A stretch of 64,000 nt of DNA from Mesorhizobium_K sp040049215 (GCF_040049215.1 NZ_JBDZDN010000001.1:2232001-2296000), one strand, 5' to 3'. Shown: positions 7,814 to 18,320, counted from the first letter of the stretch. Notes: a model not told the origin generated them from the letters alone. Made by a program: numbers and translations.

Positions 7814-10800
7814 CCGGCTTCAATCTCTCCGCGTGGGCGATCGCCAATCGCTCCGTCGTCCTCTTCCTGATCATGGTGCTCGTCGCGCTCGGTCTCGGCT
7901 CCTACACGCAGTTGGGACGCAACGAGGATCCCACATTCACCATCAAGACCATGGTGGTTCAGGCACGGTGGCCGGGCGCAACGCTCGATGACACGCTGAA
8001 CCAGCTCACCGAGCGCCTTGAGCGCAAGCTGCAGGAAACGCCTTACCTCGACTATCTCAAGAGCTATACCAAGGCTGGCGAGTCGACTGTTTTCGTGTAC
8101 CTCAAGGGCTCCGCCGGCCCGGAGGCCGTCAAGGACACCTGGTATCAGGTGCGCAAGAAGGTCACCGATATCAAGCTCACCCTGCCGCAGGGGGTGATCG
8201 GGCCGGTGGCGGACGACGAGTTCGGAGACACCTACGGCATCATCTACGGCTTCACCGCCGACGGCTTCACCAATCGCGAACTTCGCGACTATGTCGAGAA
8301 CGTCCGCTCGCAGCTGCTGCAGGTACCCGACGTCGCCAAGGTCAATCTGATCGGCGCCCAGCCCGAACGCATCTACATTGAGTTCTCGCCGGAGAAGCTC
8401 GCCGGCTACGGACTCACCCCTGAGGCCGTGGCGCTGGTCCTCCACGCGCAGAACGTCGTTGCTCCTACCGGCGAGATCACCACCGGCGAGGAGGGCATCA
8501 AGCTGCAGGTGAGCGGCGCGCTGCGGTCGGAACATGATATCCTCGCAATCAGCTTCCCCGTCGGCGACCGCATTCTGCGCCTCGCCGACATCGCCGAGGT
8601 GCGCCGCGGCGACGCCGAGCCCCCGGACCCGATCTTTCGCGTCAACGGCAAGCCGGGCCTCGGCCTGGCGGTATCCATGCGCGACGGTGGTGACGTGCTG
8701 GCGCTCGGCGAGCACATCCACGAAGCCATGGAAGAACTGAAGGCCGACCTGCCGATCGGCATCGAGCCGGCAATGGTCGCCAACCAGCCTGAGACGGTCG
8801 AGGAGTCGATCGGCGAGTTTATGAAAGCTCTGATGGAGGCGATCGTCATCGTGCTCGCGGTCGGCATCGTGAGCCTGGGCCTGCGCGCCGGCACCGTTAT
8901 CGTCGTGTCAATCCCGCTCGTGCTCGCCGTCGTCTTTGCGTCGATGCAGGCCCTCGGCATCGATCTGCAGCGCATCTCTCTTGGCGCCCTCATCATCGCC
9001 CTCGGCCTGCTGGTTGACGATGCGATGATCTTCATCGAAACCATGGTTAGCCGTCTCGAGAGGGGCGACGACAAGCGGACCGCGGCGGAGTTCGCCTATT
9101 CCTCGACCGCCATGCCGCGGCTCACCGGGACGCTCGTCATCATCGCCGGTTTCGTGCCGGTCGGCTTCGCGCGAAGCGACGCCGGCGAATACACCTTCTC
9201 GCTCTTCGCGGTGGTGGCGATTGCTTTGCTCGCCTCCTGGGTGGTCTCCGGCCTCTTCGCGCCGGTTGTCGGCGTCGCTGTCATGAAGCCGCCCAAGCAC
9301 CCACACGGCGAGACGCTCGGCGCACCGATGCGTCTGTTCAAGCGTTTCCTGCTGGCCGCGATGCGGGCGAGGTGGATCACCATCCTGACGACGCTCGCGC
9401 TGTTTGCTGTGGCGCTGGTCGGCACGCGCTACGTGCCGGAACAGTTCTTCCCGGCTTCCGATCGATCCGAATTGCTGGTCGACCTGAAGCTGCAGGACAA
9501 CGCATCCATACTGGCCACTCGGGACATGGTCAGCCGGTTCGACGAAATCCTTGCCGCCGATCCGGACATCGAGCGCTTCTCGACCTATGTCGGCCAGGGC
9601 GCAATCCGCTTTTATCTGCCGCTCGACGTCGCATTGCCCAATCCCTTCTTCGCCCAGTCCGTCATCGTGACGAAGGGCTTGGAAGAGCGCGAGCATGTCC
9701 GTGCACGGCTTGAGGAAGCGCTGGCGACGCGCTTTCCCGAGGTCGTCGCGCGTGTTTACCCTCTGGAGCTCGGACCTCCTGTCGGCTGGCCGGTGAAATA
9801 CCGCGTGAGCGGACCGGATCCCGAAGAGGTGCGTTCGATCGCTCTGCAGGTCGCCGATCTGGTGGGCGGCGCAGCTACCGTGCGAAACGTCAACTTCGAC
9901 TGGGTTGAACCGGCGCGGGTCATGCGCATTCGTGTCGATCAGGACCAGGCGAGGCAATTGGGCCTCAGCTCCGCCTCGGTCGCCACCGCGCTCAACGCCG
10001 TCGTATCTGGCGCGACGGTGACGCAGGTGCGCGACAGCATCTATCTCGTCGACGTGGTCGCGCGGGCCGAGCAGTCGCAACGCACCTCGGTCGAAACGCT
10101 CCGATCGCTGCAGATCCCCTTGCCCGGCGGGCGAGTCGTTCCGCTCAGGCAAATCGTGCACTTCGAATACACGCAGGAATATCCTATCGTCTGGCGCCGC
10201 AATCGCGTCCCGACGCTCACCGTGCAAGCCGATGTAATGCCCGGCGTGCTGCCGGCGACCGCGATCAAGGAAATTCAGCCTCGGGTCGACGAACTGGCGG
10301 CGACCCTGCCCGCAGGCTACCACGTCGCCACCGGCGGCTCGGTCGAGGAGAGCGCCAAGGCGAAGGACTCGGTCATGGCCGTCGTCCCGGCAATGGTCCT
10401 CCTGGTGCTGACCATCCTGATGTTCCAGCTCAGAAGCTTCCAGCGGGTATTCCTGGTCCTGAGCGTCGCGCCGCTCGGAATCATCGGCGTCGTAACCGCG
10501 CTGCTCCTCGCGCAGGCTCCGCTCGGTTTTGTCGCTATCCTCGGCGTGCTGGCGCTGGGCGGCATGATCGCCCGCAACTCGGTCATCCTGATCGATCAGG
10601 TCGAGCACGAGCGGAGCGCGGGCATGCACCCATGGGATGCGGTCGTCACCGCCACGATCCACCGCACGCGTCCGATCCTGCTCACCGCGTCCGCCGCCTC
10701 GCTGGGAATGATCCCGATCGCGCCGACCGTCTTCTGGGGACCGATGGCCTATGCGATCATCGGCGGCCTCACCGGGGCAACCATCCTAACGCTGATCTTC

Positions 10801-10902
10801 CTGCCCGCGCTCTACGTCGCCTGGTTCCGGATCAGCGAACCCCAGTCGGCCGAAACCATGGAAAAGATCGCTGATGTGGAGAGCTTGGTGCCGCAGCCAT
10901 AA
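7810..10902 (+). CDS. RND (AcrB/HAE1-type) multidrug efflux permease
   Basis: A full-length inner-membrane proton/drug antiporter of 1030 residues. The usual duplicated layout is visible: TM1 near residues 12-30, a large periplasmic loop, a cluster of TM helices at about 335-490, a second loop, and a second TM cluster at about 855-1010. The proton-relay acid pair appears as GLLVDDAMIFIE (Asp403/404). The TM11-region pattern GGMIARNSVILID is also present. It is coupled to the adaptor gene by a 4-nt overlap and presumably repressed by the divergent TetR protein. Substrate range cannot be inferred. A long open frame on the other strand is a high-GC shadow. Confidence 0.93.
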   Translation: MTGFNLSAWAIANRSVVLFLIMVLVALGLGSYTQLGRNEDPTFTIKTMVVQARWPGATLDDTLNQLTERLERKLQETPYLDYLKSYTKAGESTVFVYLKGSAGPEAVKDTWYQVRKKVTDIKLTLPQGVIGPVADDEFGDTYGIIYGFTADGFTNRELRDYVENVRSQLLQVPDVAKVNLIGAQPERIYIEFSPEKLAGYGLTPEAVALVLHAQNVVAPTGEITTGEEGIKLQVSGALRSEHDILAISFPVGDRILRLADIAEVRRGDAEPPDPIFRVNGKPGLGLAVSMRDGGDVLALGEHIHEAMEELKADLPIGIEPAMVANQPETVEESIGEFMKALMEAIVIVLAVGIVSLGLRAGTVIVVSIPLVLAVVFASMQALGIDLQRISLGALIIALGLLVDDAMIFIETMVSRLERGDDKRTAAEFAYSSTAMPRLTGTLVIIAGFVPVGFARSDAGEYTFSLFAVVAIALLASWVVSGLFAPVVGVAVMKPPKHPHGETLGAPMRLFKRFLLAAMRARWITILTTLALFAVALVGTRYVPEQFFPASDRSELLVDLKLQDNASILATRDMVSRFDEILAADPDIERFSTYVGQGAIRFYLPLDVALPNPFFAQSVIVTKGLEEREHVRARLEEALATRFPEVVARVYPLELGPPVGWPVKYRVSGPDPEEVRSIALQVADLVGGAATVRNVNFDWVEPARVMRIRVDQDQARQLGLSSASVATALNAVVSGATVTQVRDSIYLVDVVARAEQSQRTSVETLRSLQIPLPGGRVVPLRQIVHFEYTQEYPIVWRRNRVPTLTVQADVMPGVLPATAIKEIQPRVDELAATLPAGYHVATGGSVEESAKAKDSVMAVVPAMVLLVLTILMFQLRSFQRVFLVLSVAPLGIIGVVTALLLAQAPLGFVAILGVLALGGMIARNSVILIDQVEHERSAGMHPWDAVVTATIHRTRPILLTASAASLGMIPIAPTVFWGPMAYAIIGGLTGATILTLIFLPALYVAWFRISEPQSAETMEKIADVESLVPQP

Positions 10903-11295
10903 GGAGACCACGCGTGTTCGATTCTTTCAGCTCGCCAACTCTAGTTCGGTAGTTTCCCAATTGGGCAGACGGGCTGAACCAATCGGGCGACGCGACGCCG
11001 AATCTTGGCGGATGGAGCAGGTAGATTGGTAACCTCAACATGCAGCCCCGGCCGCTCAGCGGTCTCACGCAATGTCCGCTTTCGGGCAAAGGAAAAGTTT
11101 GACTGAATGTCTGCGATGTCGCGCTAAGCAGTCATTCATGGAGCGCGATCAAGGTCGGCGTTGTGGGCCCAGAAGCCGACTTTCGCTATCATCCGCTTTC
11201 CGAGGGGCCTACCGTTCCACAAGCGATGTTATGCGATTCCGATGGCTGCTTGCTGTCGTTGAAGTCAGTAGCACTGTTTCCTAAAATGCGGGCAC
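10903..11295. other. intergenic region, no gene seen
   Basis: About 390 bp between the convergent permease and DUF3644 remnant. Frames here have no ribosome sites or recognisable product. A GTCCGCTTT motif at 11074-11082 has complementary copies (AAAGCGGAC) near 12477 and 13714, a short dispersed intergenic motif. Confidence 0.5.
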
Positions 11296-12364
11296 TCAGA
11301 CAGCAGCCACGTATTTGCTGGCATTCTCTTGGCAATGCGCGCGCACACGGGCGAGCCAACTGTCAAACCAGACCCAAGTGTTCTTATAGTCGCCAGCCTT
11401 GCCGAACCCCTTTGTCGGGTCCTTGGCAACAAGTTCCTTCCATAGCGCAGTGTGCGCCGCTTGGTTGAACTTCGGAAATCCTTCGGCGCGAATCGCATCG
11501 ATTACCTGCCCGGCGGTATAGCGCGCCTTGTCGACCTCCTTGAGCAGCACCGCATTGATCGCCCGCGCTTCTTCTGAATTCGGCTTGATGAATTCGACGG
11601 CGGTGTCTGACCTGCTCGCCTTGCTGCCGAGCTTCGGCACGAACGCGACGCGGTAGGTGAAAGCGGGATCCTTGAGCTCGTCGTCGCTCATTTTCGCGTG
11701 GAAGGCGTCCATCATCGACGCGATCGCTGGAGGAAGGGAAGGTGCCTTCTTAAGACCCGCTGCCTGTGCCGCATCAAACGTCACGAATTGCAGTGCGATC
11801 GGCAAGCGGCGCTCGAGCCCGAACTGCGCGCCGAACTGCCTTGGCGACGGGTAGCTTGTCGATGCGCAAGCATTTGCCCAGTTCCCAATAGGCCTCCGCA
11901 CCGCTTGCTAAAAGCTTGGGTGCACCATTGATTTTGTAGCGATAGTCGATCCCTTCGCGCTTGAACCAAGCATGGCAAAGGTAGGTCCATACGATCACGG
12001 CTGTGGTGATGAAGATCTCAGCGCGGAAATGGAGGCCCGCTGAGTTGAAGTTGTGGACGGCGGCTATCATCGCCTCGCGGGCCTTCACGAGCAGCTCGTC
12101 GCCCCTTAGGCTGAGGCCCGTCTCGTCATCCACATTCGGCCAGCAGTTCAGGAATTCGGCAAGTTGATCCGAATTGGCTGGCTTGATCGCTTTGTGCTTC
12201 TTTTCAGATCGTATTTCTGAGATCAGCCGGTGATTGATCGAACGGGTTGGGCGAGTGAAATAGGCGAGGACATCTTGGTCGTTATATTTCTCGGTCGCTA
12301 ACATGGCTTTGACCAATGCGACTTCCCAGCGTTCGAGATGATGGCCCTTTTTCCGGTTTGGCAT
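11296..12364 (-). pseudogene. DUF3644-like protein, frameshifted and internally deleted
   Basis: Two same-strand frames together resemble one DUF3644-type protein. The N-terminal frame (12364 to about 11848) gives about 170 residues, including a helical region ending in YWELGKCLRIDK. The C-terminal frame (about 11848 to 11296) resumes with FGLERRLPIALQFVTF and runs to a normal-looking end. The switch point is near 11848. From my memory of the family, the piece between these blocks, including the conserved His/Arg-rich segment of this HEPN-like family, appears to be missing, so a deletion plus frameshift is likelier than a sequencing slip. Family assignment is by pattern memory. Confidence 0.5.
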
Positions 12365-12952
12365 ACTTAGATGATCTTGCCCTCAGACATGCCCATTAAC
12401 TTCCATTTGTCGAACAGTGTAAATGGCAGGAATGCGCCCTCATATCGGCCATTCAGGGATGCGTTGGCTCGGCCCAAAAGCGGACGGACACCCCAGTGTC
12501 TGGTAAGACCGCTTTGCGCCCTATGCCGATAGCGCAGGCTTTTTCGCTAGTCTAACAAGCGGGCTCACGCCGAACGGCGCGTGATCGCTCGGGTATCTAC
12601 CTGTCAATCCCCAGACTCAGCACGGGTGTTCATCGGCACTGACCGGACTGAACCTGAGCCTTCAGACTGCAACCCGGCATAACCATTCAGACGTCCGAAA
12701 GCAGACAGCGCCATCGGCCTGCCTCATCCCGATTGTCTGCGCTCAACAATTGGCAGGCTTTCGGTAACAACATCAGGGCTCGAAACGACCGTGACGGGGT
12801 CGGAACCGGCCGACGGGCTCCTGAGGCAACTGGTGCTGGCCCAATCCGATTTGGACTTCTGCAAAAAATGCGAGAGTTCCCGAATTCTTTTGTCGGAAGC
12901 CCCACCGTCATTCGTCCTATGGAAGTGCGGCAAAGGAGGGCACCGGATAACC
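12365..12952. other. intergenic region, no gene seen
   Basis: About 590 bp between the divergent DUF3644 remnant and the glutathione S-transferase gene. An upstream in-frame extension of the transferase (from 12791) has unnatural composition, so I treat it as noncoding. The AAAAGCGGAC motif occurs at 12476-12485. Confidence 0.5.
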
Positions 12953-13591
12953 ATGAAGCTGTATTTTAGTCGTAACCCGAACCCACGGTTAGCAGTGGCA
13001 GTTGCCAAATATCTTGGGGTGGACGTGGAACTTGAGTTTGCCGCGCCCCAGATTCCAAACCGGTCAAAAGACTATCTTCACCTCAACCCAAACCTGCTTC
13101 TGCCCATTCTCGACGGCCCGCCGAGGCCGCTCTGGGAAGCCGATGCGATTGCCTGCTACCTCTCGCGGCATGTCGGATCACAGTTCTGGCGCACCGATGC
13201 GGACGAACCTGAGATGATCCGCTGGATAAGCTGGGGGAAAGAGAACTTCGTCAAGGCGTGTGACACGGTTCATTGGGAGCGTGTTACCAAGCTTCGCTAT
13301 GGTATCGGCGCGTACGACGAAGAAGCGGCTCAAGAGGGGCTGAAGCAGTTCCACATCGCCGCGCACCTTCTTGAGGCAGAGCTGAAAGATCGCCATTGGC
13401 TGGTTGGGGATGCAGTGTCCTACGCGGACTTCCGCATGTGCACGTTCTTGCCGTTCAATGACGTCGCACGACTGCCAATTGACGACTATCCGGCATTGAG
13501 TCGGTGGTATGGGCAGATCGAAGACCTTGACGGATGGCGCGATCCCTTTGTCGGAACCTCCGCCCCGCACCTTCCTCCAGTGCCAAACTGA
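12953..13591 (+). CDS. glutathione S-transferase family protein
   Basis: A 212-residue cytosolic GST. The thioredoxin-like N-terminal domain begins MKLYFSRNPNPR and includes the cis-Pro region (LLPILDG) and an LWEADAIACYL segment at the usual glutathione gamma-Glu contact. The all-helical C-terminal domain has the family motif VSYADFRMCTF. ATG 12953 is chosen because AAGGAGG lies upstream (about 13 nt) and it gives the canonical GST start; a longer frame from 12791 adds an unlikely N-terminus. It is monocistronic here. Substrate is unknown. Confidence 0.88.
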   Translation: MKLYFSRNPNPRLAVAVAKYLGVDVELEFAAPQIPNRSKDYLHLNPNLLLPILDGPPRPLWEADAIACYLSRHVGSQFWRTDADEPEMIRWISWGKENFVKACDTVHWERVTKLRYGIGAYDEEAAQEGLKQFHIAAHLLEAELKDRHWLVGDAVSYADFRMCTFLPFNDVARLPIDDYPALSRWYGQIEDLDGWRDPFVGTSAPHLPPVPN

Positions 13592-13920
13592 ATATCCAGA
13601 AAGAGGGGATAGGCGTCCTGGATGGACGGCCGCTTCCAGGACTAGCCGTTGTGGCGTTGAACGTCCGACTCGGGGCCGTTTGCCGAACGTCGGCTTTCTC
13701 AGCTTCCCGGCCAAAAGCGGACAGCCAGCAGTCGGCCCCAAAACTGCCGGTCAGCTTTGCGCCCCAGTTAGTGCCATTCCAGCGGTCGCACTCGGAATCA
13801 AGAAGCAAACATTGCTGATGCTACGACGCGTTTGGCATGAGCAGTCCGCAAGCCCTTCGAGGATCGGCCGGTCGCCTAGGAAGATGCGTTCCTCCAGATC
13901 GCAAGTCAGGATCACTAAGG
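13592..13920. other. intergenic region between convergent genes
   Basis: About 330 bp between the GST gene and the end of the CoA-transferase gene. No plausible gene is seen. It contains another AAAAGCGGAC motif (13713-13722), as in the two preceding gaps. Confidence 0.45.
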
Positions 13921-16434
13921 TCAGCTTGGCAGATACTCCGCGCTCCATGTTTCGGATGCTGTTTCAGAGGCAATCATCCGATCTATCTCGGCATCGGTGT
14001 AGTTTAGGGCCTTGAGCACCGAACGTGTCGAAGCGCCGTATTTTTCCGCCGGAGCGACTGCGATCACTTTCCCCACCGACGGCCGGATCGCGAAGGGATC
14101 AAGCTGGGTAACAGTGTGACCGCTCGGATGGTCAGGGAAGACCGAAAAGGAATAGCTGCCACGGTCGATACCGGGAGTTCCGTCCGCCACCCGCGAATTG
14201 CCGGCCCTGATCGTTTCGATGTTTTGGCAAAGCGATACGCCGACGTCGGCAAGTAACAATCGGTTCTGCCACGTTTCGGCCGACGTGGACATGAAGGCGC
14301 GGGCGATGAAGCCTTCGCGATCAGCTGCCGCGACCGAACCTATCCCCTGCAGACCCTCCACGCTGGCAAGCCGCGGCAGATCCGCCTCGGCGGCGCACAG
14401 AAGAAGATAGTCACCGGATCCAGTCTCATAGAGCCGTGACAGGGCGTCATACCCTTTGATCTCGCGGCCAGAGGGTTCGTCGAAAGGCCCGCGGCCTTCG
14501 TAGTCATAGCAGAACGGAATTTGCGCAAGTCCGGTCAGGGCCGAGAGGGAAGTCCTCGGCCGGCCGACGACGCCGGTCCTCAATTTCTGATAAAGGGCAG
14601 CCGCCACACCCAAAGCAGCTCCAAAGCCGCACATGACATCAATCGTGCCGACATGCGCGTGTTCCTCCGGCGTCTGCATCGATCCGCCAAAACGCAGCAT
14701 GATGCCCGTTGCCGACTGGACCAGATCGTCATAGCCAAGATAGTCGGTGCGCGGCCCCTTACGCACGCCGCCGAAGCAGTCGAGCTGGCAGAATATCGCA
14801 TTCGGATTGTGTGCCTTCAGGCTCTCGGCATCGAGTCCCATCCGCTTCACCTGCCGGTCCGTGGCGTTCCAGACAACCACATCGACCGATTTCACCAATT
14901 GCTCGAAGACCACCCGGCCGTCGGGCGATTTGATATCGAGGAGAACGGACTGCTTGCCGCGCATATGCGACATGCCGAAAATCACGGTGTTCCAGCAATC
15001 GTAAAACGGCTTGGCAGGGTCGATCTTGATGACCTCCGCTCCGAAGCGGGCGAGATAGGCGACGGAATGGGGGCCGGCTATGACATTGCAGAGGTCGAGC
15101 ACCTTTACGCCGTCGAGCCAGCCTCCGGAATTGTTTGCGGTCGCGGCAGGCGCCGGCGAAGAGTCCGTGTGGGAAAGCAATTCCAACGCTTCTTCGACAG
15201 ATCCCCAACGTCGCGGTAGCGGCTCAAGCATGGCTTCCGCGCTTTCCTGGAGCCAAACCATAGGCCCCGGCTGCGTCATTCGACCGTAGACTGGATCGTC
15301 GACCTCAATCATCAGCCCTGCGGCGGAAGCGTGATCATCGTTTATCCACTCCGTCAGCCAGCGCTGTGGCGCGCCCGGGAAAAGACCCTCCCCAAAGATG
15401 CGTTCCCACTCTTCCGACGTCTTCGTCAGGAAAACGTCCTTCATCCGAGCCGCAATCTTGTCGGCCCAATGTTTCGGCAGGGGGTACACGCCAAGCGAGA
15501 CATCCGAAGACCACTGCGAAAGGGGCAGGTACGTGTCTTCCTGTTCGTGAAGACCCTGAGCGGAAAGCTCATCGTAGAGGCCCAGCGCCTCTAGGCAGCG
15601 CTTTGCATGATTCCTGTGACTGGGGCAGACGACGTAGAACATACGCCCGTCGCTGCACATGTAGCTTCGATAGAAGGGATCCAGGAACTCCTGAAGGTCC
15701 TCGTAGGACATGTCCATCGGAAGGCCTTCACGCTGCCGCCGCTCGATCTCGCGTTCGCGTTGGGTTTTGTACCGCAGTGGATAGTCGTCGATCTTGATGG
15801 AGTTATAGGAGAGCCCCTCCATGACCGCGCTTGCCAGCGGAACCTCGATGTGGTCGCCTTGGCCGGTGCGTTCCCGTGCTTGGAGCGCGAGCACGGCAGC
15901 TGAGGCCGCCAACATTGTCCCATAGGCAGAGGCCAACGGCAGCGGCGAGAAGGACGGGTTGATCCCCATCAGCACGCGGTTCAGCCCCATATCGGTGAAG
16001 ACACCGGAGGACGCCGCAATCACGGTTTCGAAAGCCCGCCAGTCACCGCGAAGCTCGTCGTTGGAGGCAAACCCAGGGATTGACAGGGTAATCAACCCTG
16101 GGCGCGCCAAACGCAATGCTCCGAAATCGAGGCCAAGCCGAGCCATGACACCCGGGCGGAAATTCTCGATGACGATATCGGCGTCGGCAACGAGCGCCTT
16201 CGCCTCTCCGACCCCCTCCGCAGTCTTGAGATCGATGGTGACGATCAGCTTATTGCGATTGAGGACCGCGTTGGCGGGATTGTCCCACATGGGACCTCCG
16301 GGTGGATCAACGTGGACTACCGTCGCGCCGAGATCGCCCAGGATCATCGCCACCGCCGGCCCAGCGATGTACTGGCCGAAGTCGACCACCCGAACCCCGA
16401 CAAGCGGAAGCGCCGAACGCGAAATCGCTGTCAT
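13921..16434 (-). CDS. two-domain (tandem) CaiB/BaiF type III CoA-transferase family protein
   Basis: A fused protein of 837 residues with two class III CoA-transferase domains. The first half starts with GVRVVDFGQYIAGP and LGATVVHVDPP (residues about 12-45). The second repeats the pattern as GVKVLDLCNVIAGP and FGAEVIKIDPA (about 445-478). Such enzymes move CoA between acyl groups in carnitine, oxalate or aromatic-acid pathways. At the position of the catalytic Asp (VSMQDA in formyl-CoA transferase, from memory), the first half reads VPLASA (about 200) and the second TSLSAL (about 633), so neither half has an obvious Asp. It may act differently or as a regulatory partner. It sits just downstream of the GMC oxidoreductase, probably in one operon. 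Confidence 0.85.
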   Translation of the reverse strand: MTAISRSALPLVGVRVVDFGQYIAGPAVAMILGDLGATVVHVDPPGGPMWDNPANAVLNRNKLIVTIDLKTAEGVGEAKALVADADIVIENFRPGVMARLGLDFGALRLARPGLITLSIPGFASNDELRGDWRAFETVIAASSGVFTDMGLNRVLMGINPSFSPLPLASAYGTMLAASAAVLALQARERTGQGDHIEVPLASAVMEGLSYNSIKIDDYPLRYKTQREREIERRQREGLPMDMSYEDLQEFLDPFYRSYMCSDGRMFYVVCPSHRNHAKRCLEALGLYDELSAQGLHEQEDTYLPLSQWSSDVSLGVYPLPKHWADKIAARMKDVFLTKTSEEWERIFGEGLFPGAPQRWLTEWINDDHASAAGLMIEVDDPVYGRMTQPGPMVWLQESAEAMLEPLPRRWGSVEEALELLSHTDSSPAPAATANNSGGWLDGVKVLDLCNVIAGPHSVAYLARFGAEVIKIDPAKPFYDCWNTVIFGMSHMRGKQSVLLDIKSPDGRVVFEQLVKSVDVVVWNATDRQVKRMGLDAESLKAHNPNAIFCQLDCFGGVRKGPRTDYLGYDDLVQSATGIMLRFGGSMQTPEEHAHVGTIDVMCGFGAALGVAAALYQKLRTGVVGRPRTSLSALTGLAQIPFCYDYEGRGPFDEPSGREIKGYDALSRLYETGSGDYLLLCAAEADLPRLASVEGLQGIGSVAAADREGFIARAFMSTSAETWQNRLLLADVGVSLCQNIETIRAGNSRVADGTPGIDRGSYSFSVFPDHPSGHTVTQLDPFAIRPSVGKVIAVAPAEKYGASTRSVLKALNYTDAEIDRMIASETASETWSAEYLPS

Positions 16435-16449
16435 TGGATGCCCTCCAAA

Positions 16450-18153
16450 CTAATGTCTCGCACGCTGCCGGGCTTCGTCGACGATCCAGCGTGCGGCCTT
16501 TTCCGCAATCATCAGCGTGGGCGCATTCGTGTTTCCGCTGGTGATCTTTGGCATGATGCCCGCGTCAACGACGCGGAGCCCGGCGATGCCAAGCACCCGC
16601 AGGCGACTGTCGACCACCGCCTCCGGATCGTCATTGCGACCCATCTTTGTCGTCCCGACAGGATGGAAGATCGTATTGGCGATGTCCCCGGCGAGCTTGG
16701 TCAGTTCTTCATCGCTCTGGAACTGTGGGCCAGGCTTCCACTCCTCCGGCCGGTATTTCGAAAGGGCCGGCTGCGTCACGATCCTGCGAATCTGGCGGAT
16801 GCTGTCTGCAGCGATCCGCCGGTCGTCTTCCGTGCTGAGATAGTTCGGCGCGATCTTCGGTGCGTCGCTCGCCTTGCCAGAGCGCAGCCGAACGGTCCCT
16901 ACACTTGTCGGATTGAGGTTACAGACGCTGGCGGTAAAGGCGGGAATGCGATGCAGCGGCTCGCCGAAGGCGTCGAGGCTGAGCGGCTGGACGTGAAATT
17001 CCAGATTGGCGTGCGACTGGGCTGAATCAGATCGGGTAAAGGCGCCAAGCTGGGAGGGCGCCATGCTCATCGGTCCACTGCGTCGCAACGCATATTCAAG
17101 CCCGATCATCGCCTTGCCCATCAGGCTATTGGCAAGCGTGTTCAGCGTTTTTGCGTTGCCGACCTTGTAGACGGCGCGAATCTGCAGGTGATCCTGCAGA
17201 TTTTCGCCCACGCCAGTTATATCTTGCACCACTTCTATGCCGTGCTGCTTCAAGTGGTGGGCCGGCCCGATCCCCGACAGTTGGAGGATATGCGGAGAGC
17301 CTATCGCGCCTGCGGAAAGGATGACCTCCTGTGTGGCGCGAACCTCCATTCTATCGTTGAGACGGCACAGGGTGACACCGACGCAGCGCTTCTGCCCGGA
17401 GGCGTCCGTTTCCACCATGAGCTTCTCGACATGCGACTGCGTCCAGACTTCGAGGTTTGGCCGAGTTTTGGCAGGACGCAGAAAAGCCTTCGACGTATTC
17501 CAGCGCCAGCCAGATCTTTGGTTTACTTCGAAATACCCGACGCCTTCATTGTCGCCGCTGTTAAAATCATCCGAACGCGGGATGCCGGCCTGGACGGCTG
17601 CCTCCGCAAAGGACTCGAGGATGTCCCACTTCAGTCTTTGCTTCTCGACCCGCCATTCACCGCCGTGACCGTGCATGTCGGAGAATTGACCGTTGCCGCC
17701 CGTCTTGGGATCCAGACCGCCGTCCAGCCGATAGTGATCCTCATGAGCCTTGAAGTCGGGAAGTGAATTTTCCCACGACCAGGCTTCGTCACTAGTAACT
17801 GCGGCCCAGCCGTCAAAGTCGCGAGCCTGCCCGCGCATATAGATCATGCCGTTGATGGAGGAGCAGCCGCCTAGCGTCTTGCCGCGGGGATAGCGTAGCG
17901 ACCGGCCATTCAGCCCAGCGTCCGGCTCGGTCTTGAAAAGCCAATCGGTGCGCGGATTGCCGATGCAATAGAGGTAACCGACAGGGATATGGATCCAGGG
18001 ATAGTTGTCCTTCCCCCCCGCTTCCAGCAAGAGCACGCGAGTCGCGCGATCGCGGCTGAGGCGGTTTGCCAGCAGGCAGCCGGCGGTGCCTCCACCAACG
18101 ATGATGTAGTCGAAGTCACGGTTGGTGGCGTACTCGGCGAACTGATTTTTCAC
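16450..18153 (-). CDS. GMC-family FAD-dependent oxidoreductase (choline dehydrogenase-like)
   Basis: A 567-residue flavoprotein. The FAD dinucleotide-binding motif GGGTAG lies at residues 20-25, followed by LLLEAGG. The GMC signature GKTLGGCSSINGM is near residue 90, and the second signature GAIGSPHILQLSGIGP is near 265. The active-site His is in FHPVGTTKMG near residue 495, with the partner Asn in SGNTNAPT near 539. It would oxidise an alcohol. The CoA-transferase gene lies 15 nt downstream and a LysR gene is divergent, suggesting an inducible catabolic operon for an unidentified alcohol or acid. Confidence 0.92.
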   Translation of the reverse strand: MKNQFAEYATNRDFDYIIVGGGTAGCLLANRLSRDRATRVLLLEAGGKDNYPWIHIPVGYLYCIGNPRTDWLFKTEPDAGLNGRSLRYPRGKTLGGCSSINGMIYMRGQARDFDGWAAVTSDEAWSWENSLPDFKAHEDHYRLDGGLDPKTGGNGQFSDMHGHGGEWRVEKQRLKWDILESFAEAAVQAGIPRSDDFNSGDNEGVGYFEVNQRSGWRWNTSKAFLRPAKTRPNLEVWTQSHVEKLMVETDASGQKRCVGVTLCRLNDRMEVRATQEVILSAGAIGSPHILQLSGIGPAHHLKQHGIEVVQDITGVGENLQDHLQIRAVYKVGNAKTLNTLANSLMGKAMIGLEYALRRSGPMSMAPSQLGAFTRSDSAQSHANLEFHVQPLSLDAFGEPLHRIPAFTASVCNLNPTSVGTVRLRSGKASDAPKIAPNYLSTEDDRRIAADSIRQIRRIVTQPALSKYRPEEWKPGPQFQSDEELTKLAGDIANTIFHPVGTTKMGRNDDPEAVVDSRLRVLGIAGLRVVDAGIMPKITSGNTNAPTLMIAEKAARWIVDEARQRARH

Positions 18154-18320
18154 CGGCCCTCCGCTCCCGAGCAGAGATACTCTGGCTTATAACCCTGCAT
18201 TGGCAACAGGCGCATTTCGCAATGCCTCCCTCGGCAATCTTCAAATACAACCTTGTTCCGGTGGAAATCCAATTAGAAGTGTGACACAAAATTATAAGCA
18301 GGACTAATGTGCTTTTCCCC
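18154..18320. promoter_or_regulatory. divergent promoter region of the GMC operon and LysR gene
   Basis: An AT-richer 167-bp gap between the divergent GMC oxidoreductase and LysR genes. It holds the small dyad GTGT-G-ACAC (18279-18287) about 35 bp upstream of the LysR start. LysR proteins usually bind such shared gaps; the exact site is inferred only from location. Confidence 0.45.

Noticed and set aside
8908..10662. 584-codon minus-strand frame opposite the RND permease
   Set aside because: Antisense shadow of a high-GC gene; His/Arg/Asp-rich, domain-free product.
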